Of a DNA stretch of 13,230 bases, positions 1 to 6,964 are shown piece by piece. The position numbers and the translations under genes are program-made. The notes beneath the pieces were generated by a model that was given only the letters and a program-made list of their open reading frames with translations, did not search any database and was not told the origin of the DNA. Each line of letters begins with the position of its first letter. Within the stretch, counting starts at the first letter, position 1. Origin of the DNA: Dethiosulfatibacter sp. (GTDB lineage: Bacteria > Bacillota_A > Clostridia > Tissierellales > Dethiosulfatibacteraceae); the NCBI GenBank assembly GCA_019084435.1, contig JAHRFV010000225.1, forward strand, positions 1 to 13,230. The letters are read 5' to 3'.

Positions 1-215
1 CAAATAATTCTGATCCTTCATGGTTTGGTTTCCCTATCGCAGTTAAAGAAAATGAGAAGTTCTCTAGAAACGAGTTAACAATGTATTTAGAAAAGAACAT
101 GATAATGACCAGACTACTTTTTGCTGGCAATGTCACCAAACAACCAGCATATCTTGATATTGAATATAAAATTATAAGCTCACTAAAAAAGTTTTCAAAG
201 ACATTAGCAATGTAA
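1..215 (+). pseudogene. 3' fragment of a second rfbH-like gene, tail replaced
   Basis: In the frame starting at base 3, this stretch encodes the C-terminal part of an RfbH/E1-type CDP-4-keto-6-deoxyglucose 3-dehydrase (key words [28 protein letters not shown]). It stops at TAA 213-215. Bases 3-173 align codon for codon with the reverse complement of 302-472, inside the minus-strand rfbH: by hand count about 143/171 bases and 47/57 residues are identical, with many differences at third positions. It is therefore a diverged second copy, not an exact mirror. After residues IISSLKK (to about base 190) the homology ends and the frame continues into the antisense of the other rfbH's 3' end. The family's last 30 or so residues (IGVYPG region) are missing. 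The 5' part lies left of the window. It is probably non-functional, or an assembly chimera. Confidence 0.8.
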
Positions 216-1480
216 TTTATCTGTTCATCATTTATTCCTGGATAAACGCCAATAAAGAAGGTGTTATTCATGATGTAATCCGTATTTTTAAGGTCCCCAA
301 CAATTCTACATTCAACATCTAGATATGCTGGTTGTTTAGTGATGTTTCCAGCAAAAAGAAGTCTGGTCATTATCATATTTTTTTCTAAATACATTGTTAA
401 ACCATTTCTCGAAAACTTCTCATTTTCTTTAACGGTAATCGGGAAAGCAAACCAAGATGGGTTTGATTTTTTTGTTGCCTCTGGCATGATTAAAAACTCT
501 TTATACTTTTGCAGTTCTTTTTTAATCTTAGCAAAATTCTCTTTTCTTTTCTCAATAAAACTTGGTAGTTTTTGTAGTTGAGCCATACCAACTGCAGCTT
601 GCATATCAGTAATCTTTAAATTATATCCGATGTGGCTATACACGTATTTATGGTCATACCCAGCCGGTAGCTTCCCATACTGCATATTAAATCTTCTCCC
701 ACAAGTATTATCAGCTCCTGGTCCACAATAACAGTCTCTTCCCCAATCTCTAAAGGATGTTGCAACCCTCATTAATTCGTCATCATTTGTTAATACTGCT
801 CCGCCTTCACCCATAGTCATATGATGGGCCGGATAAAAACTCACCGTTGCGAGATGACCAAAAGTACCCACTTTCTTGCCATTATAGGTAGAGCCCACAG
901 CATCACAGCAATCTTCTACAACAAATAAGTCATGTTTATTAGCAAACTCCATAATTGCATCTAAATCAAAGGGATTTCCTAAGGTATGTGCAATCATTAT
1001 TGCTCTTGTTTTATCTGATAATGCTGACTCTAAATCTTCAACTTTAATATTATATGTTGAGAGTTCAACATCTAGAAATACTGGAATTAAACCATTTTGA
1101 ATGATGGGGTTAATTGTAGTAGGGAATCCGGCTGCTACTGTAATGACTTCATCACCCTTATTTAACCGCTTTTCTCCTAATTTAGAAGAGGTAAGTGTTG
1201 TAAATGCGACGAGATTAGCGGAAGATCCTGAGTTCACAAGCAAGCAATGTTCAACGTCCATAAACTGAGCAAACTCATATTCAAAATCATTAGCATATCG
1301 CCCTGCAGTTAGCCAAAAATCTAGTGAAGCGTCCACAAGATTTACTAGCTCATTTTCATCAAAAACCCTTCTTGCAAAAGGTATAAGATCACCGGTTTTA
1401 TATTTATCAGATGCGAATTTTAATTTATAATATTCTTTGGTTTTTTCAAGGATTGCATCTCTTAATTCTTTATCTAACAT
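1..1480 (-). CDS. rfbH: RfbH-type Fe-S 3-dehydrase (E1), C-terminus fused to inverted copy, partial
   Basis: PMP-dependent, [2Fe-2S] dehydrase of the DegT/DnrJ fold. The family removes the C3 hydroxyl of CDP-4-keto-6-deoxyglucose on the way to 3,6-dideoxyhexoses. Numbered from ATG 1480, [14 protein letters not shown] has His220 where aminotransferases carry the PLP lysine. Cys192, Cys250, Cys252 and Cys260 fit the E1 cluster pattern C-X57-C-X-C-X7-C exactly. The IGVYPG motif near the C-terminus is intact to about residue 433 (base 182), close to the usual full length of about 437. The native stop is missing: the frame stays open through the inverted second copy and off the left edge. ATG 1480 lies 9 nt after AGGAG; ATG 1486 is only 3 nt away and less likely. 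The start overlaps the fcl stop by 11 nt, so it is the last gene of the operon visible here. No rfbF or rfbG is present in the window. Confidence 0.9.
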   Translation of the reverse strand, partial: MLDKELRDAILEKTKEYYKLKFASDKYKTGDLIPFARRVFDENELVNLVDASLDFWLTAGRYANDFEYEFAQFMDVEHCLLVNSGSSANLVAFTTLTSSKLGEKRLNKGDEVITVAAGFPTTINPIIQNGLIPVFLDVELSTYNIKVEDLESALSDKTRAIMIAHTLGNPFDLDAIMEFANKHDLFVVEDCCDAVGSTYNGKKVGTFGHLATVSFYPAHHMTMGEGGAVLTNDDELMRVATSFRDWGRDCYCGPGADNTCGRRFNMQYGKLPAGYDHKYVYSHIGYNLKITDMQAAVGMAQLQKLPSFIEKRKENFAKIKKELQKYKEFLIMPEATKKSNPSWFAFPITVKENEKFSRNGLTMYLEKNMIMTRLLFAGNITKQPAYLDVECRIVGDLKNTDYIMNNTFFIGVYPGINDEQINYIANVFENFFSELIILYSISRYAGCLVTLPAKSSLVIIMFFSKYIVNSFLENFSFSLTAIGKPNHEGSELF

Positions 1481-2411
1481 TTTCATTCTCTCCTTTAAAC
1501 CATTTATATACTTCTTCAATACCATCTCTTAACTTGGTATTATAAGTCCACCCAGTACTCTTTAACAAAGTAACATCTAAGAGTTTTCTTGGTGTTCCAT
1601 CTGGTTTACTCAGATCATTAACAATTTTACCTTCATAACCTACTACTTCTTTGATTATCTGGGCTAGTTCTCTAATCTCTATATCTTCTCCAGTTCCAAC
1701 ATTTACATGAAGTTCATCACTATAATTATTCATTAAATGAACACATGCATCAGCTAAATCATCCACATATAGGAATTCTCTCTTTGGCTTACCTGTTCCC
1801 CACATAATGACTTCTTTATTGCCATTTTTTTTCGCTTCATGAAACTTTCTGATTAGTGCAGGCATAACATGAGAAGTTTCCAAATCAAAATTGTCATTGA
1901 TACCATAAAGATTTGTTGGCATAGCTGATATAAAATCACATCCATATTGTCTTCGATAGTATTTACATAACTCAATTCCTGCAATTTTAGCTATTGCATA
2001 TGCTTCATTAGTCGACTCAAGGGAATCAGTTAGTAGGTACTCCTCTTTAATAGGTTGTTTCGCCAATTTGGGATAAATACATGAAGACCCCAAAAACAGT
2101 AATTTCTTTACCCCTGACTTGTAAGCACTATGTATTATATTCGATTCAATCATCAAGTTATTATAGATAAACTCAGCTGGGTAAGTATTATTTGCCTGAA
2201 TGCCTCCAACCTTCGCTGCTGCTAAAAACACATAATCAGGTTTTTCTATTTCAAAGAACTTTTCAACTTCTTCCTGCCTCATTAAATTCAGTTCTTTTGA
2301 TGTCTTGCCTATGATATTTGTGTATTCATTCTCTTCAAGATTTCTAACTATAGCTGATCCTACCATCCCTCTATGACCTGCTACATATATTTTTGCTTGT
2401 TTATCCATCAT
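1470..2411 (-). CDS. fcl: GDP-L-fucose synthase (GDP-4-keto-6-deoxy-D-mannose 3,5-epimerase/4-reductase)
   Basis: Cytosolic short-chain dehydrogenase that converts GDP-4-keto-6-deoxymannose and NADPH to GDP-L-fucose, the step after Gmd. Counting from the upstream ATG at 2420, one sees the nucleotide-binding GHRGMVG (15-21), the block [15 protein letters not shown], and the catalytic set of the E. coli enzyme: Cys114 in SSCIYP, Tyr141 and Lys145 in YAIAK, and His184 in [19 protein letters not shown] near the C-terminus is also typical. The length of 313-316 residues suits the family (E. coli 321). Three ATGs compete (2420, 2411, 2408). AGGAG ends directly before 2420 but is 9 nt from 2411, so 2411 is preferred. 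The gmd stop overlaps this SD, implying translational coupling. The 3' end overlaps rfbH by 11 nt. Confidence 0.95.
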   Translation of the reverse strand: MMDKQAKIYVAGHRGMVGSAIVRNLEENEYTNIIGKTSKELNLMRQEEVEKFFEIEKPDYVFLAAAKVGGIQANNTYPAEFIYNNLMIESNIIHSAYKSGVKKLLFLGSSCIYPKLAKQPIKEEYLLTDSLESTNEAYAIAKIAGIELCKYYRRQYGCDFISAMPTNLYGINDNFDLETSHVMPALIRKFHEAKKNGNKEVIMWGTGKPKREFLYVDDLADACVHLMNNYSDELHVNVGTGEDIEIRELAQIIKEVVGYEGKIVNDLSKPDGTPRKLLDVTLLKSTGWTYNTKLRDGIEEVYKWFKGENENVR

Positions 2412-2423
2412 CTTAAGCATCTC

Positions 2424-3506
2424 CTAATCAAACTCTCTTCGAATTCTTTCTTCACGCTCAACAAATTTCATATCACTTTTTATCATAATGCTTACCAATT
2501 CTTCAAAGCTTGTATTTGTCGGATTCCATCCCAATAATGTTTTGGCTTTAGTTGGATCTCCTAGTAACTGTTCAACCTCAGTAGGTCTGAAATATTTTGG
2601 ATCTACTTCAACTAAAACTTTACCTGTGGTTATATTAATACCTTTTTCTTCCACACCTTCACCTTGCCACTCTAATTCTATCCCGGCTTTTTTAAATGCA
2701 AGTGATGTAAATTCTCTTACTGAATGCATTTCCCCAGTAGCAATGACAAAATCTTCAGGTGTATCATGCTGAAGCATTAGCCACATGCACTCCACATAAT
2801 CTTTTGCATAACCCCAGTCACGCATTGCATCCATATTCCCCAAATATAGTTTTTCTTGGGTTCCTTTTACTATCCTGGCTGCAGCTAATGTAATCTTTCT
2901 AGTTACAAAAGTTTCTCCACGTCTTTCTGATTCATGATTAAAAAGAATCCCATTTACAGCGAACATATTATAAGCTTCTCTGTAGTTTTTTGTAATCCAA
3001 TAGCCATATAATTTAGCAACCCCATATGGGCTTCTTGGGTAGAAGGGTGTCGTTTCGCTTTGTGGAATTTCCTGTACCTTGCCATAAAGTTCAGATGTCG
3101 ATGCTTGATAGATTTTAGTACTTTTTTCATATCCTAAAAACCTTACTGCCTCTAACAATCTAAGCGTTCCAACGCCATCAGCATCAGCAGTATATTCTGG
3201 TACTTCGAATGAAACCTTAACGTGTGACATAGCAGCTAGATTATATATCTCATCTGGTTCTATTTCTCGAATAAGTCTAATTAAATTTGTTGAATCCGTC
3301 ATATCTCCATAGTGGAGCTGTAATTTCCGTTTGATATGCATATCTTTCAATAGTTCGTCTATATATAAGTGCTCTATCCTTCCCGTATTAAACGAAGAAC
3401 TTCTTCTAATAATGCCGTGTACCTCGTATCCTTTTTCTAATAGAAACTCCGCTAAAAACGAACCATCTTGACCTGTAATTCCTGTGATTAATGCTATTTT
3501 GTTCAT
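2424..3506 (-). CDS. gmd: GDP-mannose 4,6-dehydratase
   Basis: Dehydrates GDP-D-mannose to GDP-4-keto-6-deoxy-D-mannose in the cytosol, using bound NADP, and feeds Fcl directly downstream. The 360 residues are near the family norm of about 370. Visible motifs are [12 protein letters not shown] (9-20) for the cofactor, the [15 protein letters not shown] loop (35-48) typical of Gmd, ASTSELYG (135-142) with the catalytic Thr and Glu, YGVAK (161-165) with the catalytic Tyr and Lys, and [17 protein letters not shown] for the guanine/mannose site. ATG 3506 has GGGGG 8 nt upstream. It sits 17 nt after the glycosyltransferase stop and just before fcl, in the usual gmd-fcl order. GDP-mannose must come from manB/manC elsewhere. 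Confidence 0.97.
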   Translation of the reverse strand: MNKIALITGITGQDGSFLAEFLLEKGYEVHGIIRRSSSFNTGRIEHLYIDELLKDMHIKRKLQLHYGDMTDSTNLIRLIREIEPDEIYNLAAMSHVKVSFEVPEYTADADGVGTLRLLEAVRFLGYEKSTKIYQASTSELYGKVQEIPQSETTPFYPRSPYGVAKLYGYWITKNYREAYNMFAVNGILFNHESERRGETFVTRKITLAAARIVKGTQEKLYLGNMDAMRDWGYAKDYVECMWLMLQHDTPEDFVIATGEMHSVREFTSLAFKKAGIELEWQGEGVEEKGINITTGKVLVEVDPKYFRPTEVEQLLGDPTKAKTLLGWNPTNTSFEELVSIMIKSDMKFVEREERIRREFD

Positions 3507-3523
3507 CTTAATACCCCCATAGC

Positions 3524-4294
3524 CTAGTTATTATCGATAATAAATTCTTTTAATTTCAGCCCTTTGTAAAACAAATATTTTACAATATTTAGATGGTTCC
3601 CGTTATCCTTGAATGCTCTAATCATTTCTTTTGTAATAATAATTGTACTCTTTAAACCACTGCTGCTTACTCCACCTTGCCTCATTGTAACTATGTATCT
3701 ATCCAAGTAATGACTTAAAATATTATTTTTCTCAAGAAATCTGTACATAAGTTCAACATCTGCTGCTATTTTAAAATCAGTTCTATATAAGCCATATTTG
3801 TCATAAACCGATTTTTTGCAGTAGAAAGTTGGATGTGCAGGTGTCCAACTTTTTTCAAAGAGTCCATTTCTAAAAGGTTTTGATTTCCAATCACGAGTTA
3901 CTTTTTCTGTTGTTGGGTCTATGTACTTAAGATTCGCATATAAACACTCACATTCTTTATTAACAAATGTTTCAGAGATGTCTGCTAAAACAGAGCTGTC
4001 CGTATAATAGTCATCTGAGTTTAATATTCCCACAACTTCACCTGTTGCCATCTTGATTCCTTTATTAATGGCATCGTATATACCATTATCTTTCTCAGAT
4101 ATCCATTTATATACAATATTTGTGTTCTCAAATTTTGACTCATATTCTTTTAATATTGTAGTGGTTTTATCTATAGAATTTCCATCAATAATTATGTGTT
4201 CAATACTATCGTGTGATTGAGTATATACTGACTTAAGGGTATCTCTAATTGTTTTTTCACTATTATAAGAAACAGTAATGACACTTATTTTCAA
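3524..4294 (-). CDS. family 2 glycosyltransferase (TTG start)
   Basis: A 256-residue cytosolic or membrane-associated GT-A fold transferase that probably adds one sugar to the undecaprenyl-linked repeat unit. The N-terminus [23 protein letters not shown] (35-42) and LNSDD (91-95, metal-binding DXD-like) are classic for GT2. Then come the acceptor-side words [14 protein letters not shown] (151-164) and [11 protein letters not shown] (176-186), as in WcaE-like colanic-acid transferases. No membrane helix is obvious. The start is TTG at 4294, preceded by GAGG with 7 nt spacing; no ATG is better placed. It lies 18 nt after the SDR gene. With Gmd and Fcl downstream, L-fucose is one possible donor, but the donor sugar cannot be read from the sequence. 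Confidence 0.9.
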   Translation of the reverse strand: MKISVITVSYNSEKTIRDTLKSVYTQSHDSIEHIIIDGNSIDKTTTILKEYESKFENTNIVYKWISEKDNGIYDAINKGIKMATGEVVGILNSDDYYTDSSVLADISETFVNKECECLYANLKYIDPTTEKVTRDWKSKPFRNGLFEKSWTPAHPTFYCKKSVYDKYGLYRTDFKIAADVELMYRFLEKNNILSHYLDRYIVTMRQGGVSSSGLKSTIIITKEMIRAFKDNGNHLNIVKYLFYKGLKLKEFIIDNN

Positions 4295-4312
4295 ACGCTT
4301 ACCTCTTCCAAA

Positions 4313-5170
4313 TTATTTCTCCGTCAACTCAATAGATTCTCTAAATGTTCTAATTCGGTAATTCGCCTTATCATAGTCACTAATGGCTTTCTCATAAACC
4401 AAATTGCCAAATACCTTATTCACTACTCTAATTCCAAACATCAACCTTAATATTGGATTAAATACCTTCGTCATCATGATTTTCTTTTCATGAACTTCCG
4501 CTATCAATCTAACCATTTCACTAGTTTTTACATACTCTTTGTTCTGTGGGAAAAACAACCCTGTCTCTTCATGATCAATCATGACCTTAATGAACTCACA
4601 AAGGTTGTCTATATAAAGCATGCTGCGCTCGTTATCTATATCAGGAAATACAGGTGTCCTCTTAGCCGTGTTTGCCAGTCTAGGGTAGTTCCCTTTGGAT
4701 CCTTTCCCGTAAATCATTGGCGGTCTAAGCACCACAATATTAAATTTATCTGATCCTAAATGCTTTATTCCTTCCTCTGCCTGCAGCTTACTTATGCCAT
4801 AGAAGTTGCTTGGAGTTGGCGCTGTATTTCTATCAATAACTCTCTTACTACTACTGCTATCGCCGTAGACAATAATGCTGCTCATAAAGATGAATTGCTT
4901 AACACCTTCTATATTGGCCTTCTCGGCTGTTTCAATTGTTAGATCTCTATTTACTTTATAGTAGATGTTTTCCATGTTAGGATCAGATGATACATGAGCT
5001 ATCCCGGCCACATGAAACACAACATCATATTGAGAGAAATCCTTCTCTTTCCAAGTAACGTCTTTCATATCAACTGTATCCACTTTATACTTATCAGGTT
5101 CTCTCATAAGCCAATTCTCTAGAGACGTACCTATATAACTGTTCTTGCCAGTGATTAAGATTTTTTTCAT
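4313..5170 (-). CDS. NAD-dependent SDR epimerase or 4-reductase acting on a nucleotide sugar
   Basis: A 285-residue extended SDR. The Rossmann motif is altered to GKNSYIG (8-14), followed by VFHVAGIAHV, MSSIIVYG (Ser97/98) and catalytic YGISK (Tyr124, Lys128), then the substrate-side words LRPPMIYG and MLYIDNLCEFI. Families of this type include UDP-galactose epimerases and the UDP-4-keto-6-deoxy-GlcNAc 4-reductases (WbpV, WreQ) that form UDP-QuiNAc. The second reading is favoured by the phosphoglycosyl transferase just upstream and a 4,6-dehydratase at 10391, but this is inference. ATG 5170 has GGAG at a rather long spacing of about 11 nt. It is 72 bp from the transferase gene and 18 bp before the GT2 gene. 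Confidence 0.85.
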   Translation of the reverse strand: MKKILITGKNSYIGTSLENWLMREPDKYKVDTVDMKDVTWKEKDFSQYDVVFHVAGIAHVSSDPNMENIYYKVNRDLTIETAEKANIEGVKQFIFMSSIIVYGDSSSSKRVIDRNTAPTPSNFYGISKLQAEEGIKHLGSDKFNIVVLRPPMIYGKGSKGNYPRLANTAKRTPVFPDIDNERSMLYIDNLCEFIKVMIDHEETGLFFPQNKEYVKTSEMVRLIAEVHEKKIMMTKVFNPILRLMFGIRVVNKVFGNLVYEKAISDYDKANYRIRTFRESIELTEK

Positions 5171-5242
5171 ATTGTCACTGTCTCCTTATCACTTACATTT
5201 ATTAATTAATTCATGACCTGTAATATTTTAGTCTATTAATTT

Positions 5243-5896
5243 TTAAAGATTTCTTGAGGACTTAGACTCTGCACTTCCCTTTTTTTCTTGAGTCATCCTA
5301 GCAATAACCCCTGTTCCACCTTCTATTACACCTTTTCTTCTTAGGACTGCTGTAAACGTTCCAAGAAAACAGATTAAATCAAACCAGAGACTTCTTTTCT
5401 TTACATACTCACCGTCAAGCTTTGCTTTGATTTCTATAGGCAGCTCATCTCTACCATTGATTTGTGCCCATCCTGTAAGACCAACCGGCACATCATTAGC
5501 ACCATACTTATCTCTTTCTTCAATTAGGTCATACTGATTCCAAAGCGCAGGACGAGGGCCGATGATACTCATCTCACCCTTAAAGATATTGATAATCTGT
5601 GGCAATTCATCAAGACTTGTCTTTCTTAAAAACTTGCCTACCTTTGTGATCCACTGTTCTGGATTTTCTAATAGATGCGTTGGCGTGTCCTTCGGTGTAT
5701 CAATACGCATGGTTCTAAACTTCAAAATATGAAAATGACTCTTATGTATCCCAACTCTCTTCTGCTTAAATAGAACTGGTCCTTTTGAGTCAAGCTTGAT
5801 TGCTATTATTAGTATTAAGAAAACAGGAGATAAAATAATAATTCCTAACGTTGATAGTATGATATCTATTACTCTTTTTGTTTTTAGATAAATCAT
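5243..5896 (-). CDS. initiating phosphoglycosyl transferase (PglC/WecP-type sugar transferase)
   Basis: Monotopic membrane enzyme that moves a phospho-sugar from a UDP-sugar to undecaprenyl phosphate, starting repeat-unit assembly. Residues 8-34 form the re-entrant membrane helix (DIILSTLGIIILSPVFL). KQKRVGIHKSHFHILKFRTM (44-63), TSLDELPQ (93-100) with the catalytic Asp-Glu pair at 96-97, IIGPRPAL (111-118) and GLTGWAQINGRD (139-150) are all diagnostic. It has only the catalytic domain (217 residues, PglC about 200) plus a short charged tail (QEKKGSAESKSSRNL), with no N-terminal CapD-like or WbaP extension. ATG 5896 has AGGAGG at 9 nt, a very strong site. The sugar may be a 6-deoxy-HexNAc, judging from the SDR and dehydratase nearby. 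Confidence 0.95.
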   Translation of the reverse strand: MIYLKTKRVIDIILSTLGIIILSPVFLILIIAIKLDSKGPVLFKQKRVGIHKSHFHILKFRTMRIDTPKDTPTHLLENPEQWITKVGKFLRKTSLDELPQIINIFKGEMSIIGPRPALWNQYDLIEERDKYGANDVPVGLTGWAQINGRDELPIEIKAKLDGEYVKKRSLWFDLICFLGTFTAVLRRKGVIEGGTGVIARMTQEKKGSAESKSSRNL

Positions 5897-5952
5897 TTAA
5901 TAATTCCTCCTGCTAGGTAGTTCAACATCCATGATCTTTTTAGTTGAATCAG

Positions 5953-6567
5953 TCACCTCACAAAAAACCTTTCAACCTTAGCCATATCATATCCAGTTTT
6001 TGACAAATTCTCTAAAATGGCATCCTCATAGGCATAACTGGTGACAACGATAACATCATAGTCGTAATCATCGATGTGCTGCGAGCTGATGATAGGATAT
6101 CCCATCATGCATCTTCCAATTTTCTCCTGGTCATCATCTATAATGGCTACTACTTGGAGACCGTTCTCCTCAGTATCTCTTAGGACACTAAGGATTGTCT
6201 CCGCCACTTCTCCAGCCCCGTAGAGAAGGATTTTCTGATAGTCCTTATCCTTCACTTCAAAGATATAGGATTTGACATTGCTTTTAGCCAGCTTGTATAG
6301 ATCCAGTAGCTCCTTGGTATAGGTAATCAGGAGATAGTTTTTCCTTTTCAGTCCTTCTGGGGTGACAAAATAATGCACAGTCTTGGGCGAGTAATACTTT
6401 CTAATGATCAAGCCCTTCTCTTCAAGTGCATTTATGTACTGATTGATCATAGAAACAGCAGCGCCCACCACCTCAGACAATTCCTTCTGTGTGCAATCAT
6501 GTTTGGTTTCTATATGCTGCAATAGTCGCAGCTCTTTTAACTCACTTGTTGGATTAAAAAATTTCAT
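5953..6567 (-). CDS. winged-helix regulator fused to a CapD/PglD-like nucleotide-binding domain
   Basis: A 204-residue two-domain protein, first gene of the polysaccharide operon. Residues about 8-72 form a winged helix of the MarR/ArsR general type: CTQKELSEVVG then SMINQYINALEEKGLI as the recognition helix, and KTVHYFVTPEG as the wing. Residues about 73-105 make a helical linker. From 112 a Rossmann domain starts with KILLYGAGEVAETI (GxGxxA), followed by VVAIIDDDQEKIG and GYPIISSQHID. This closely resembles the N-terminal domain of CapD-type dehydratases, including the one at 10391 (VMVVGAGEAG, VVLIDDNKQKIG). It lacks any SDR catalytic domain. A likely role is control of the locus in response to a nucleotide or nucleotide sugar; this is inferred. 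GGAG lies 8 nt before ATG 6567. Confidence 0.85.
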   Translation of the reverse strand: MKFFNPTSELKELRLLQHIETKHDCTQKELSEVVGAAVSMINQYINALEEKGLIIRKYYSPKTVHYFVTPEGLKRKNYLLITYTKELLDLYKLAKSNVKSYIFEVKDKDYQKILLYGAGEVAETILSVLRDTEENGLQVVAIIDDDQEKIGRCMMGYPIISSQHIDDYDYDVIVVTSYAYEDAILENLSKTGYDMAKVERFFVR

Positions 6568-6608
6568 TGATTGATCTCCTTGATATTATTCGCTTTACGA
6601 ACGAATTA

Positions 6609-6637
6609 ATTATATCAGTTTTTTTTGCTTCTGTAAA
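6609..6637 (-). promoter_or_regulatory. sigma-A promoter of the polysaccharide operon
   Basis: On the minus strand TTTACA (6637-6632) is followed after exactly 17 nt by a perfect TATAAT (6614-6609), about 42 nt before the start of the regulator gene. It is the only strong promoter seen for the seven-gene minus-strand run. It lies inside a roughly 50-bp sequence that recurs at 8505-8554. Confidence 0.8.
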
Positions 6638-6660
6638 CAAGTTTCAGAATAATTTTTTTA
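6611..6660. repeat. promoter-containing direct repeat, copy 1
   Basis: About 38 of 50 bases match 8505-8554 without gaps. The core GCTTCTGTAAACAAGT (6627-6642) is identical in both copies. This copy holds the working -35/-10 of the operon promoter. Confidence 0.7.
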
Positions 6661-6715
6661 ACCCATCAGCATTTTCAGTAGTAGTGAAAAGATATATCAT
6701 TTTCTTCTATATTTC

Positions 6716-6744
6716 TTGTTAGCATTGCATATATATGATACAAT
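6716..6744 (+). promoter_or_regulatory. sigma-A promoter of the riboswitch transcript
   Basis: TTGTTA (6716-6721), a 17-nt spacer, then TACAAT (6739-6744). Transcription should begin near 6751, about 35 nt before the aptamer. It is divergent from the operon promoter at 6609-6637. Confidence 0.75.
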
Positions 6745-6784
6745 ATTTATAAATTGATAGACGTGATATTATTGCATAATGGAA

Positions 6785-6856
6785 TAGGAAGCGATGATCA
6801 GATGGATACATATTGGACGCTTTTTCATCTATGAGCTAGTAGCGTAACCGACCTAA
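6785..6856 (+). promoter_or_regulatory. cyclic-di-GMP-II riboswitch aptamer
   Basis: The RNA matches the class II c-di-GMP aptamer I remember from the Clostridium acetobutylicum crystal structure, including the conserved words GGAA..GAUGA, AUUGG and CUAGUAG..AACCGACC. The pairings are kept with different bases. A pseudoknot forms between AGATGGA (6800-6806) and TTCATCT (6824-6830), with one G-U pair. A stem forms between ACGC (6817-6820) and GCGT (6842-6845). The closing stem is TAGG (6785-6788) with CCTA (6852-6855). Its 3' strand is shared with the terminator at 6846-6872, so ligand binding should block termination and turn the downstream gene on. Class I (GEMM-I) does not fit. Confidence 0.92.
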
Positions 6857-6872
6857 TACGGTCGGTTTTTTT
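6846..6872 (+). terminator. riboswitch-controlled intrinsic terminator
   Basis: Perfect 8-bp stem AACCGACC (6846-6853) / GGTCGGTT (6860-6867), loop TAATAC, then a run of seven T (6866-6872). The 5' arm is the conserved 3' end of the c-di-GMP-II aptamer, so the two folds exclude each other. Confidence 0.92.
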
Positions 6873-6902
6873 GTTTCAAAATAAGGGGAGGGGTTATATG
6901 GG

Positions 6903-6950
6903 ATGATTTTTGTTGACGGGGGTTTTTTTATTGGTGTATTTGTTATTTAA
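6903..6950 (+). CDS. possible 15-residue leader peptide
   Basis: After the terminator, the purine run AAGGGGAGGGG (6883-6893) makes a strong SD, 9 nt before ATG 6903. That ATG opens MIFVDGGFFIGVFVI and stops at TAA 6948-6950, abutting the SD of the secreted-protein gene. A second ATG at 6898 gives only Met-Gly-stop and overlaps it. The peptide could couple translation to the next gene or be chance. No homology can be claimed. Confidence 0.3.
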   Translation: MIFVDGGFFIGVFVI

Positions 6951-6964
6951 AAGGAGATCTTATA

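Noticed and set aside
339..581. Open frame of 80 codons on the plus strand
   Set aside because: It is the antisense shadow of rfbH. The same antisense frame in the inverted copy explains why the minus rfbH frame stays open at the left edge.
2488..2772. Plus-strand frame inside gmd, and similar frames at 4490, 4760, 8767, 8993, 10415, 10731, 11138 and 11676
   Set aside because: All lie opposite well-supported genes or in the intergenic gap, lack good ribosome sites and resemble no protein I know.
6770..6872. Class I (GEMM) c-di-GMP riboswitch
   Set aside because: The GGCAAACC and GNRA-type features of class I are absent. Spacing and conserved words fit class II instead.
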